DNA of 64,000 bases, taken from the NCBI RefSeq assembly GCF_021922925.1, contig NZ_CP040786.1, positions 744,001-808,000 of the forward strand, written 5' to 3'. This DNA is from Clavibacter phaseoli (GTDB lineage: Bacteria; Actinomycetota; Actinomycetes; Actinomycetales; Microbacteriaceae). The number at the start of each line of letters is the position of its first letter. The first letter of the stretch is position 1. Under the pieces are notes generated by a model, which was given only the letters and a program-made list of their open reading frames with translations, did not search any database and was not told the DNA's origin. The position numbers were made by a program, and so were the translations under genes. Of this stretch, positions 49,534 through 58,800 are shown in pieces.

Positions 49534-51281
49534 GCGCGCACCCCGTCGTCGCGGGCGCCGGCCTCGTCACGGAGATCGGCCGCGTCGGCTCCCGGGGCGG
49601 CGGGATCCGCGGGCAGCACGACGCGCACGCGCGCCCCGCCCAGCCGCGCGTCCGCGTCGCCCACCTCGACGCGTCCGCCGAGCCGCGCGGCCGAGCGCGC
49701 CACGAGCGCGAGGCCCACGCCGCGCGGCCCGGCGTCGCCCGCCTTGGTCGTGACGCCGAACTCCAGCACGCGCGGCCGCACCGCGGGATCCACGCCCGGC
49801 CCGTCGTCCGCGACCTCGACGACGAGCCCGCCCGACTCCGTCCGCGACAGCGACAGCTCCACCCGTCCGCGGTCGTCCCCGCGCGCCGTCGCGACGGACG
49901 GGTCGGCCGCCGCGTCGATGGCGTTGTCGACGAGGTTCCCGACGATCGTCACGAGCTCCGTCGCGGGCACGCCCGGATCGCCCGTGCCCTCGGCCACGCG
50001 CACGGACAGCTCCACGCCGCGCTCGGCCGCCTGCGCCGTCTTGCCGCGCACGAGCGCCCGCACGACGGGATCCGCTTCTTCCGCGAGCCCGCCCTCCGAC
50101 GCGCGCCGGTCGGTCTCGAGCTCGGAGGCCGCGAGGGCGAGCGCCTCGCGCGGCCGCTCCAGCTCGATGAGCGAGACGATCGTGTGCAGGCGGTTCGCGA
50201 ACTCGTGCGTCTGCGCCCGCATGGCGTCCGAGAGGGTCCGCAGCGTCGCGAGCTCACCCGACAGGCGCTGGATCTCGGTGCGGTCGCGCAGCGTCGTCAC
50301 CGTCCCCAGCCGCGCGGCGCTCCCCGTGCGGCCGGTCGGCAGCGCCGGTCGCTGCGTCACGACGAGCACGCGCCCGCTCGGCAGGTGGACGACCTCGTCG
50401 GCCGTGGTCCCCTCGAGGAGCAGCCGCTCGATCGCGGACGGCAGGCCGAGCGCGCGCACCTCGACGGGACCGGCGGCGGGATCCAGGTCCAGGTCGAGCA
50501 GCTCGGCCGCCTGGTCGTTGTGGAGCACGAGCCGCCGGTCGCGGTCGACGAGCACGATCCCCTCGCCGACCGAGTGCAGCACCGACTCGTAGTAGGCGAG
50601 CATGCGCGCCATCTCCTCGGGCCCGAGCCCCCACGTCGTCCGCTCGAGCGACCGGCTGAGGAGCACGGCGCCGGCCGCGAGAAGGAGCGCGAGCGCCCCG
50701 ACCGTGCCGACGAGCCCCGGGAGGCGCGCGCCGAGCACCTCGGTCACGCGGTCGACGGTGACGCCGGCGGCGACCAGCCCGACGATGCCGCCGTCCGCGT
50801 CGCGCACGGGCACGACAGCGCGGACGCTCGGCCCGAGCGTCCCCGTGAAGGTCTCGGTCAGCGACCGCCCGGCCAGCGCGGGGCCCGTCGTGCCGAGGTA
50901 CCTGCGGCCGATCTCGTCGGGGTCCGGGTGCGTCACGCGCACCGTGTCGCGGTCCATGATCGTGACGAAGTCGACACCGGTGTCGCGCGTCACGTCGAGG
51001 GAGTAGTCGAGGAGGGCGCCCGTGGGATCCGCGGACGCGAGGCCCTCCGCCACCCGCGGGGAGTCGGCCACGGTCGTCGCGACGGCGAGGCTCCGGTCCG
51101 CCGCGGCCTGCTCGGCGCGCTGCCGCGAGTCGGCCCAGAGCGCGGCGGTCGCGACGACCGCGACCAGCAGCAGGACCGCGAGCTGCACGACCAGGAGGCG
51201 TGCCGCGATCCCGCGGGGGAGGCCCACCCGGCGTCCCGACGGCGGGCGGCGGGACGGGTCGGCGAGCGCGCCTCCGGCCAT
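49530..51281 (-). CDS. CitA/DcuS-type sensor histidine kinase
   Basis: A 583-residue kinase. A first helix at about 25-47 is followed by an extracellular PDC/Cache-type domain (to about 180, including VDFVTIMDRDTVRVTHPDPD) and a second helix at about 186-206. A PAS domain (HSVGEGIVLVDRDRRLVLHN) leads to HEFANRLHTI with His 359, and to the ATPase domain: NLVDNAIDAA, ADDGPGVD and GPRGVGLALV. This order is that of citrate/malate/fumarate sensors. ATG 51281 is preceded by GAGGGGG; ATG 51296 is an alternative. It is coupled to its regulator and divergent from dctA. Confidence 0.9.
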   Translation of the reverse strand: MAGGALADPSRRPPSGRRVGLPRGIAARLLVVQLAVLLLVAVVATAALWADSRQRAEQAAADRSLAVATTVADSPRVAEGLASADPTGALLDYSLDVTRDTGVDFVTIMDRDTVRVTHPDPDEIGRRYLGTTGPALAGRSLTETFTGTLGPSVRAVVPVRDADGGIVGLVAAGVTVDRVTEVLGARLPGLVGTVGALALLLAAGAVLLSRSLERTTWGLGPEEMARMLAYYESVLHSVGEGIVLVDRDRRLVLHNDQAAELLDLDLDPAAGPVEVRALGLPSAIERLLLEGTTADEVVHLPSGRVLVVTQRPALPTGRTGSAARLGTVTTLRDRTEIQRLSGELATLRTLSDAMRAQTHEFANRLHTIVSLIELERPREALALAASELETDRRASEGGLAEEADPVVRALVRGKTAQAAERGVELSVRVAEGTGDPGVPATELVTIVGNLVDNAIDAAADPSVATARGDDRGRVELSLSRTESGGLVVEVADDGPGVDPAVRPRVLEFGVTTKAGDAGPRGVGLALVARSAARLGGRVEVGDADARLGGARVRVVLPADPAAPGADAADLRDEAGARDDGVRA

Positions 51282-51316
51282 GCTGCCCCCTCGCATCCGC
51301 GGCCGGCACCCGGCAG

Positions 51317-51330
51317 GAACATTATGAACA
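51317..51330. promoter_or_regulatory. direct repeat GAACA...GAACA upstream of dctA-like gene
   Basis: Two GAACA units start 9 nt apart in an unusually A/T-rich island (GAACATTATGAACA) within the kinase-symporter intergenic region. Spacing of about one helical turn would suit a dimeric regulator such as the neighbouring CitB-type protein. Confidence 0.3.
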
Positions 51331-51422
51331 CAACGCCGGGGCGCCCCCGCGCGTGGGTCATCCTGGCGGGGACCGCCTGGTGTACCCGTGCGCCGGCGCC
51401 GCTCACGAGACAAGGACGTCCC

Positions 51423-52808
51423 ATGACCCACCCCATCGCCGCGCTCCGCCGCCTGGACCGCCAGCACTACCTCTACATCGCCGTCATCGTCGCGGTGATC
51501 CTCGGCGTCACGGTCGGCCTCGTCGCCCCCGAGACGGGCGTCGCGCTCAAGCCCGTCGGCGACGCGTTCGTGGCGCTCATCAAGATGATGATCGCGCCCA
51601 TCATCTTCTGCACCATCGTGCTCGGCGTCGGCTCGGTCGCGAAGGCCGCCACCGTCGGCCGCGTCGGCGGGCTCGCGCTCCTCTACTTCATCGTCATGTC
51701 GACGTTCGCGCTCGCGATCGGGCTCCTGGTCGGCAACCTCATCCACCCGGGCGAGGGCCTCGACCTCAGCGGGCTGCGCGCCCCGGAGGGCTCGACGGAG
51801 GCGGCGGGCGAGACGGACTTCCTCCTCTCGATCATCCCGACCTCGCTGCTGTCCTCGCTCACGTCCGGCAGCATCCTGCAGACCCTGTTCGTCGCGCTCC
51901 TCGTCGGGTTCGCCCTGCAGCAGCTCGGGAAGCGCGGCGAGCCCGTGCTCGAGGGGATCCGCAACATCCAGATCCTCGTGTTCCGCATCCTCAGCATGGT
52001 GATGTGGGTGGCCCCGCTCGGCGCGTTCGGCGCCATCGCCGCGGTCGTCGGCGCCACCGGGTTCCAGGCGGTCATCAGCCTCGCGACCCTCATGGTCGGC
52101 TTCTACATCACGTGCGCGCTCTTCATCGTCGTGATCCTCGGCTCGCTCCTCTGGTTCGTCACCCGCGTCAGCATCTTCAAGCTGATGCGGTACCTCGGCC
52201 GCGAGTACCTCCTCATCGTCTCGACCTCCTCGTCCGAGGTCGCGCTGCCGCGCCTCATCGCGAAGATGGAGCACGTGGGCGTCTCCAAGCCCGTCGTCGG
52301 CATCACGGTCCCCACGGGCTACTCGTTCAACCTCGACGGCACGGCCATCTACCTCACGATGGCGTCCCTCTTCATCGCGAGCGCGCTCGGCAGCCCGCTG
52401 GCGCTCGGCGAGCAGGTCTCGCTCCTGGTGTTCATGATCATCGCGTCGAAGGGCGCGGCGGGCGTCACGGGCGCGGGCCTCGCGACCCTCGCGGGCGGCC
52501 TGCAGTCGCACCGCCCGGACCTCGTGGACGGCGTCGGCCTCATCGTCGGCATCGACCGCTTCATGTCCGAGGCGCGCGCGCTCACGAACTTCACCGGCAA
52601 CGCCGTCGCGACGCTCCTCATCGGCACGTGGACGCGCGGCATCGACGCCGACCGCGTCGCCCTCGTGCTCGGCGGCGGCGACCCGTTCGACGAGAGGACC
52701 ATGGGCACCGACCACGGGGACGACCTGGAGGCGCCGGCGGAGGCGCTGGAGGCCGACGTCACGCGGTCCGGCGAGCTCGGCGACGAGCCGCGCCGCGCCT
52801 CCCGCTGA
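51423..52808 (+). CDS. C4-dicarboxylate/cation symporter (DctA/DAACS family)
   Basis: A 461-residue transporter of the dicarboxylate/amino acid:cation symporter family. The serine-rich hairpin is TSSSEVALPRLI, helix 7 has GYSFNLDGTAIY, and the second hairpin region is SKGAAGVTGAGLATLA, with DRFMSEARALTNFTGNAVA in helix 8. These match DctA closely. It would import malate, fumarate, succinate or a similar acid with cations. ATG 51423 follows AAGGA at 7 nt; an in-frame ATG at 51324 exists but lacks a ribosome site. It is divergent from its probable sensor kinase. Confidence 0.9.
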   Translation: MTHPIAALRRLDRQHYLYIAVIVAVILGVTVGLVAPETGVALKPVGDAFVALIKMMIAPIIFCTIVLGVGSVAKAATVGRVGGLALLYFIVMSTFALAIGLLVGNLIHPGEGLDLSGLRAPEGSTEAAGETDFLLSIIPTSLLSSLTSGSILQTLFVALLVGFALQQLGKRGEPVLEGIRNIQILVFRILSMVMWVAPLGAFGAIAAVVGATGFQAVISLATLMVGFYITCALFIVVILGSLLWFVTRVSIFKLMRYLGREYLLIVSTSSSEVALPRLIAKMEHVGVSKPVVGITVPTGYSFNLDGTAIYLTMASLFIASALGSPLALGEQVSLLVFMIIASKGAAGVTGAGLATLAGGLQSHRPDLVDGVGLIVGIDRFMSEARALTNFTGNAVATLLIGTWTRGIDADRVALVLGGGDPFDERTMGTDHGDDLEAPAEALEADVTRSGELGDEPRRASR

Positions 52809-52896
52809 GCCGGGTCGGGGCCACGCCCGGGTGCCGCCCGCCGTGGTCCCGGCCGTGTCCGATCCGTTACGCTGTCAGGTCACAGGAGGTACGACC

Positions 52897-53379
52897 ATGG
52901 ATGGACGCGAAGAGGGTCACGGCGCCACGCGCGTGCCCGAGCAGTACACGAGCACGGACACCACGGCCACCTTCCGCGATGAGCTCGGGGCGGCCCTCGC
53001 CGGCCTCGACGGCGCCGTCTCGGCCGAGGAGAAGGACGCCGTCACGGCGCTCCCCTCGGGATCCGCCCTCCTCGTCGTCCGCCGCGGCCCCAACCAGGGC
53101 GCGCGCTTCCTCCTCGACGCCGACGTCACGGTGGCCGGCCGCCACCCCGACGCCGACATCTTCCTCGACGACGTCACCGTGTCCCGCCGCCACGCGGAGT
53201 TCGTCCGGCAGGGCACGTCGTTCCAGGTCAAGGACCTGGGCTCGCTCAACGGCACCTACTTCGACGGCGTGCGGATCGACACCGCGCTCCTCCAGGACGG
53301 CGCGGAGGTGCAGGTCGGCAAGTTCCGCCTCACGTTCTACGCGTCGCGCACCGACCTCGTCGGCCGGACGAACGAGTAG
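52897..53379 (+). CDS. garA: FHA-domain protein, GarA/OdhI-like
   Basis: A 160-residue regulator. The N-terminal STDTTATFRDE contains the adjacent threonines equivalent to the PknB/PknG phosphorylation site (ETTSVF) of GarA/OdhI. The FHA domain spans about 60-150: VRRGPNQGARFLLDAD, VAGRHPDADIFLDD, VSRRHAEF and LGSLNGTYFDG, with the phosphopeptide-binding Arg, Ser and Asn. In mycobacteria and corynebacteria the unphosphorylated form inhibits 2-oxoglutarate dehydrogenase. GGAGG lies 7 nt before the ATG. It overlaps the FtsR-like gene by one base. Confidence 0.92.
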   Translation: MDGREEGHGATRVPEQYTSTDTTATFRDELGAALAGLDGAVSAEEKDAVTALPSGSALLVVRRGPNQGARFLLDADVTVAGRHPDADIFLDDVTVSRRHAEFVRQGTSFQVKDLGSLNGTYFDGVRIDTALLQDGAEVQVGKFRLTFYASRTDLVGRTNE

Positions 53380-54080
53380 TGCCGGCGTCCGCCGCCCGGT
53401 CGACGCCAGCCCGCACCCCCGGTCTCCTCAGCATCGGGCAGGTGCTGGCGCGCCTCACGCCGGAGTTCCCCGACCTCACCAACAGCAAGCTCCGCTTCCT
53501 CGAGGAGCAGGGCCTCGTCCAGCCGTCCCGCACGGAGTCCGGCTACCGCAAGTTCAGCCCCGCCGACGTCGAGCGCCTGCGCACCGTCCTCGGGATGCAG
53601 CGCGACCACTACCTCCCGCTCAAGGTCATCCGCTCCTACCTGCACGACCTCGACGCCGGGCTCTCGCCCGCGCTCCCCGGCGGTACGCCGGTCCCGCAGT
53701 CCTCCATGCTCGACCAGGAGCGCCGCTACAGCCGCGCCGAGCTCGTGCGCGAGTCCGGCGCCACCGCCCCGCTCCTCGGGGACGCCATCACGGCCGGCGT
53801 GCTCATGCCGGCGGAGGTCTACAGCGAGGACGCCGTGCAGGTGATGCGCGCGCTCGTCGAGCTGCAGCGCACCGGGATCGAGCCGCGCCACCTCCGCGGC
53901 TTCCGCCAGGCGGCGGAGCGCGAGCTCAGCCTGATCGAGTCGGCGCTGGTGCCCGTGTCGCGCCGCCGCGACGCGTCCAGCCGGGCGCACGCCGCGGAGC
54001 TGGCCCGCGAGATCGCCACGCAGCTCGAGGTCGTGCGGGGGAGCCTCATCCGCTCCGCCCTCGGCCGCCTCTCCTCCTGA
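53379..54080 (+). CDS. ftsR: MerR-family regulator, FtsR-like
   Basis: A 233-residue regulator. The MerR helix-turn-helix is LLSIGQVLARLTPEFPDLTN with KLRFLEEQGLVQPSRTESGY. It is followed by RKFSPADVERLRTVLGMQR and a C-terminal helical region. It corresponds to the regulator next to garA in mycobacteria and corynebacteria; in Corynebacterium glutamicum this protein (FtsR) activates ftsZ. The start is GTG sharing a base with the garA stop. The symbol is by synteny and similarity. Confidence 0.85.
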   Translation: MPASAARSTPARTPGLLSIGQVLARLTPEFPDLTNSKLRFLEEQGLVQPSRTESGYRKFSPADVERLRTVLGMQRDHYLPLKVIRSYLHDLDAGLSPALPGGTPVPQSSMLDQERRYSRAELVRESGATAPLLGDAITAGVLMPAEVYSEDAVQVMRALVELQRTGIEPRHLRGFRQAAERELSLIESALVPVSRRRDASSRAHAAELAREIATQLEVVRGSLIRSALGRLSS

Positions 54081-54094
54081 GCGCCCCCGCGCCG

Positions 54095-54192
54095 ACGGGC
54101 GCCGCCCGTAGACTGACGTGTCCGCACGGGGCCGTCCGCACGCCGCACGGGCCCGTCGGGACCGGTCGATGCGCACCCCCGACGGGGGCGCG
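54095..54192. other. 265-bp intergenic region with hairpins
   Basis: The gap 54081-54345 holds a small hairpin right after ftsR (ACGGGC-GCC-GCCCGT, 54095-54109) and an imperfect one (54172-54192, CCCCC-GAC-GGGGG with flanking pairs). Either may end ftsR transcription. No gene is visible here. The promoter at 54237-54265 follows. Confidence 0.4.
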
Positions 54193-54236
54193 ACGGTGGG
54201 CCGGGACGACACGCCGGGCTGTTCCGCCGGATGTCG

Positions 54237-54265
54237 TTGATCGGGCCCGCGGGCCCCGCTACCGT
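54237..54265 (+). promoter_or_regulatory. promoter TTGATC-17-TACCGT before second MerR gene
   Basis: TTGATC (54237-54242) and TACCGT (54260-54265) are separated by exactly 17 nt. The 5' untranslated region would be about 75 nt. Confidence 0.55.
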
Positions 54266-54345
54266 GAGAGCACGATCCCGACGAACCGACCCGAGCAGCG
54301 CGCGAACCCCACCGGGGCGAGCGCTGAGGGGTGGAAGGCAGAACG

Positions 54346-54888
54346 ATGAGCGACTCCACCCCGGACTCCGGGCGCTACGACCTCGGTCTGCTCTTCACCG
54401 ACGGCCTCCCCGAGATGGACGCGAGCGCGGGCTACCGCGGCGCCGTCGCGGCCCGCGCCGCCGGGATCACCTACCGCCAGCTCGACTACTGGGCCCGCAC
54501 CGGCCTCGTCGAGCCCACCGTCCGCGGGGCCTCCGGCTCCGGCACCCAGCGCCTCTACGGCTTCCGCGACATCCTCGTCCTCAAGCTCGTCAAGCGCCTC
54601 CTCGACACCGGCATCTCGCTACAGCAGATCCGCACCGCCGTGAACCAGCTCCGCGAGTCCGGCGTCGTCGACCTCGCGCAGACCACGCTCATGAGCGACG
54701 GCGCCAGCGTCTACCTCTGCACCAGCAACGACGAGGTCATCGACCTCGTCAGCCGCGGCCAGGGCGTGTTCGGCATCGCCGTCGGCAAGGTCCTCCGCGA
54801 GGTCGAGCACTCCCTCGTCGAGATCGACACGCAGACCGTGGATCCCACCGACGAGCTCGCCGCCCGCCGCGCCGTCAAGGCGTCCTAG
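54346..54888 (+). CDS. MerR-family regulator (Rv1830/HspR-like)
   Basis: A 180-residue regulator. VAARAAGITYRQLDYWARTG and LYGFRDILVLKLVKRLLDTG are the MerR winged-helix pair. DGASVYLCTSNDEVIDLV and GVFGIAVGKVLREVEHSLVE form a C-terminal domain as in the second MerR gene of the garA region of mycobacteria (Rv1830 type). ATG 54346 has GGAAGG 8 nt upstream; an earlier in-frame start adds MEGRT. It is convergent with the parA gene. Confidence 0.85.
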   Translation: MSDSTPDSGRYDLGLLFTDGLPEMDASAGYRGAVAARAAGITYRQLDYWARTGLVEPTVRGASGSGTQRLYGFRDILVLKLVKRLLDTGISLQQIRTAVNQLRESGVVDLAQTTLMSDGASVYLCTSNDEVIDLVSRGQGVFGIAVGKVLREVEHSLVEIDTQTVDPTDELAARRAVKAS

Positions 54889-54981
54889 GCCCGAGCGCAC
54901 CCTCGGACCGCCCGGCTCAACCTCTCGAGACGACGGACGCCGCCCCTCGAGGAGGAGCGGCGCGGGTCGAAGCGGAGCGGT

Positions 54982-55794
54982 TCAGCGCGCGGCGTTCTCC
55001 GCGTAGTCGCCGATCTTCGCCGTGCGCATGATGCGCTCGAGCAGCTGGTCGAAGTTGCGCGCCATCTCCTGCGCGCTCTCGCCGGGCCACACGTGCAGCG
55101 GCTTCGCGGCGCCCTGCGCCTGCTGGAGCGACGTGCGCTCGGGCAGCTGGGGGCTGAGCACGAGCGGTCCGAACATGTCGCGGAGCTCCTTGATGCGGAA
55201 CTGGTGCTCGAGCGACTGGACGCGGGCGCGGTTGACGATGATGCCGAGGGGCTGCAGGCGCGGGGAGAGGCCGCGGCGGATCTCCTCGATGGCGCGGAGC
55301 GCGCGGTCCGCGGCGGCGACGGAGAAGAGGCCGGGCTCGGTGACGACCGTCACGCGGTCGCTGGCGGCCCACGCGGTGCGCGTGAGGGCGTTGAGGGAGG
55401 GCGCGCAGTCGATGAGCACGAGGTCGTAGTCGGCCTCGACGTTCGCGAGGGCCTCCTCGAGCTTCCAGATGTCGCGGATGCTGGGGTGCGGGCCGTCGAA
55501 GTTGATGGCGGACGGGCTGCCGATCATGACGTCGATGGTGCCGGTGCGGCCCTTGGTCCAGCCGCTGGGCGCGATGGCCGCGCGGACGATCTTCTCCTTG
55601 GGGGAGGCGAGGACGTCGGCGACGTTGAGGTGGCCGGCGACCTGGATGTCCATTCCCGTGGACACGTCGGCCTGCGGGTCGAGGTCGACCACGAGGGTCC
55701 TCAAGCCGCGGGAGAAGGCGGCGGACGCCAGTCCCAGGGTCACTGTGGTCTTTCCCACGCCCCCCTTGAGGGAGCTGACGCTCAGTACATGCAC
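54982..55794 (-). CDS. ParA/Soj-family ATPase (orphan)
   Basis: A 270-residue P-loop ATPase. The deviant Walker A KGGVGKTTVTL is at about 10-20, VVDLDPQADVSTG is switch I, and VLIDCAPSL is Walker B/switch II. No parB lies beside it, so it is an orphan that may position a cellular cargo or a division component, as PldP-type proteins do in corynebacteria. The start is GTG 55794 with TAGCCT 7 nt upstream, probably leaderless. It is divergent from pyc. Confidence 0.88.
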   Translation of the reverse strand: MHVLSVSSLKGGVGKTTVTLGLASAAFSRGLRTLVVDLDPQADVSTGMDIQVAGHLNVADVLASPKEKIVRAAIAPSGWTKGRTGTIDVMIGSPSAINFDGPHPSIRDIWKLEEALANVEADYDLVLIDCAPSLNALTRTAWAASDRVTVVTEPGLFSVAAADRALRAIEEIRRGLSPRLQPLGIIVNRARVQSLEHQFRIKELRDMFGPLVLSPQLPERTSLQQAQGAAKPLHVWPGESAQEMARNFDQLLERIMRTAKIGDYAENAAR

Positions 55795-55801
55795 GAGGGA
55801 G

Positions 55802-55807
55802 AGGCTA
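55802..55807 (-). promoter_or_regulatory. -10 element (TAGCCT), leaderless parA gene
   Basis: On the minus strand TAGCCT is followed by 7 nt and then the GTG at 55794. Confidence 0.5.
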
Positions 55808-55874
55808 CCGTCGATACTCTGGGAAGACCTAAACGCGTGGGGTCCCGAAGCCCCGTCCGACGAGAGGCCCCGCC

Positions 55875-58800
55875 ATGTTCGAGAAGATCCTCGTCGCCAA
55901 TCGCGGGGAGATCGCGATCCGCGCGTTCCGGGCCGCGGTCGAGCTGGGGGCCCGCACGGTCGCCGTCTACCCGCACGAGGACCGCCACTCGCTGCACCGC
56001 CTCAAGGCGGACGAGGCGTACCTGATCGGCGAGGAGGGCCACCCCGTCCGGGCGTACCTCGACGTCGAGGAGATCATCCGCGTGGCGCTCGAGTGCGGCG
56101 CCGACGCCATCTACCCGGGATACGGCTTCCTCTCGGAGAACCCCGACCTGGCGCGCGCGGCGGCGGCCAACGGCATCGTCTTCATCGGCCCCGACGCGGG
56201 CGTGCTCGAGATGGCGGGCAACAAGGTCACGGCGAAGGAGCACGCGACCGCGGCGGGCGTCCCCATCCTCGCCTCGACTCCGCCGTCGACCGACGTGGAG
56301 CTGCTGCTCGAGCAGGCCGCGGGCATCGGCTTCCCGATCTTCGCCAAGGCCGTCGCGGGCGGCGGCGGCCGGGGCATGCGCCGCGTCGAGCGCGCGGAGG
56401 ACCTCGAGGACGCGCTCCGGGCCGCGATGCGGGAGGCGGACAGCGCCTTCGGCGACCCGACGATGTTCCTCGAGCAGGCCGTGCTCCGGCCGCGGCACAT
56501 CGAGGTGCAGATCCTCGCCGACGCCACGGGGGAGACCGTGCACCTCTTCGAGCGCGACTGCTCGGTGCAGCGCCGGCACCAGAAGGTCGTGGAGATCGCC
56601 CCGGCGCCGAACCTCGACCCGGCGATCCGCGACGCCATGCACGCCCACGCGATCGCGTTCGCCCGGAGCATCGGCTACGTCAACGCGGGCACGGTCGAGT
56701 TCCTGCTCGACACGGACGGGCCGCGAGCGGGCCAGCACGTCTTCATCGAGATGAACCCGCGCATCCAGGTGGAGCACACGGTGACCGAGGAGGTCACCGA
56801 CGTGGACCTCGTGCAGTCCCAGATGCGCATCGCGGCGGGGGAGACGCTCGCCGGTCTCGGCCTCCGCCAGCAGGACGTGGTGCTGCACGGCGCGGCGCTG
56901 CAGTGCCGGATCACGATGGAGGACCCCGCGCAGGGCTTCCGGCCGGACACCGGCAAGATCACGACGTACCGCTCTCCGGGCGGCGGCGGGATCCGCATCG
57001 ACGGCGGCACGGTCGCGACCGGCGCGCAGATCAGCCCGCACTTCGACTCGATGCTCGCGAAGCTCACGTGCCGCGGGCGCGACTTCCCGACCGCGGTGAC
57101 GCGGGCCAAGCGCGCCCTCGCCGAGTTCCGGATCCGCGGCGTCTCCACGAACATCCCCTTCCTCCAGGGCGTGCTCGACGACCCCGACTTCCAGGCGGGC
57201 GACATCAGCACGTCGTTCATCGACGAGCGGCCCGGCCTCGTGCGCAGCAACGTGTCGAAGGACCGCGGCACCAAGATCCTCAACTGGCTCGCCGACGTCA
57301 CGGTCAACCAGCCGAACGGGCCGCGCACCGCGGTCGTCCGGCCCGCCGACAAGCTGCCCGACGTCGACCTCCGGCAGCCGGCGCCCGCGGGATCCCGTCA
57401 GCGCCTCCTCGAGCTCGGGCCGCGCGGCTTCGCCGAGGCGCTCCGCGCGCAGACCGCCCTCGCGGTCACGGAGACGACGTTCCGCGACGCGCACCAGTCG
57501 CTGCTCGCGACGCGCGTGCGCACGCGCGACCTCGTGGCGGTCGCCCCGTACGTCGCGCGCACGACGCCCGAGCTGCTCTCGGTCGAGGCGTGGGGCGGGG
57601 CCACCTACGACGTGGCGCTCCGCTTCCTCGGCGAGGACCCCTGGGAGCGGCTCGCGTCGCTCCGCGAGGCGCTTCCGAACGTCGCGATCCAGATGCTGCT
57701 GCGCGGCGCCAACACCGTCGGCTACACGCCGTACCCCACCGAGGTCACCGAGGCGTTCGTGCAGGAGGCCGCGGCCACCGGCGTCGACGTGTTCCGGATC
57801 TTCGACGCGCTCAACGACGTCGAGCGGATGCGGCCCGCCATCGACTCCGTGCTCGCGACCGGCACCACCGTCGCCGAGGTCGCCCTCTGCTACACGGGCA
57901 ACCTGCTGGATCCGGCCGAGGACCTCTACACGCTCGACCACTACCTCGGCCTCGCCGAGCGCAGCGTGGCGGCGGGCGCGCACATCCTCGCGATCAAGGA
58001 CATGGCCGGGCTCCTGCGTCCGGCCGCGGCCGAGCGCCTCGTCACCGCGCTCCGCCGCGAGTTCGACCTCCCCGTGCACGTGCACACCCACGACACCGCG
58101 GGCGGCCAGCTCGCGACCCTGCTCGCGGCCAGCCGCGCCGGCGCCGACGCGGTCGACGTGGCGAGCGCGCCCATGTCGGGCACCACGAGCCAGCCGTCGG
58201 CGTCCGCGCTCGTCGCGGCCCTCGCGGACACCGAGCGCGACACGGGCCTCTCGCTCGACGCGGTCAGCGACCTCGAGCCCTACTGGGAGGCGGTCCGCCG
58301 CCTGTACCGGCCGTTCGAGTCCGGGCTCGCCGGGCCGACGGGGCGCGTGTACCGGCACGAGATCCCGGGCGGCCAGCTCTCCAACCTCCGGCAGCAGGCC
58401 ATCGCTCTCGGCCTCGCCGACGACTTCGAGCTCATCGAGGACATGTACCAGGCGGCCGACCGGATCCTCGGCCGCATCCCGAAGGTCACGCCGTCGTCCA
58501 AGGTGGTCGGCGACCTCGCCCTCCAGCTCGCGGCCGCGAAGGCCGACCCGGAGGACTTCGCGAGGAACCCGCAGGACTACGACATCCCCGACTCGGTCGT
58601 GGGCTTCATGGCGGGCGAGCTGGGCGACCTGCCCGGCGGCTGGCCCGAGCCCTTCCGCACGCGCGTGCTCCAGGGCCGCGACGTGCGCATCGGGGTCACG
58701 CCGGTCTCCGACGAGGACCGGGCCGCTCTCGAGGTGCCCGGGGCCGCGAGGCGCCGCACGCTCAACCGCCTGCTCTTCCCGCAGCCGACCGAGCAGTTCG

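Noticed and set aside
51324..51422. N-terminal extension of the dctA-like gene from ATG 51324
   Set aside because: In frame, but no ribosome site there, and AAGGA is well placed before 51423.
54982..55794. Chromosome partition locus near the origin
   Set aside because: No parB, no parS-like palindrome (TGTTTCACGTGAAACA type) and no dnaA or gidA nearby.
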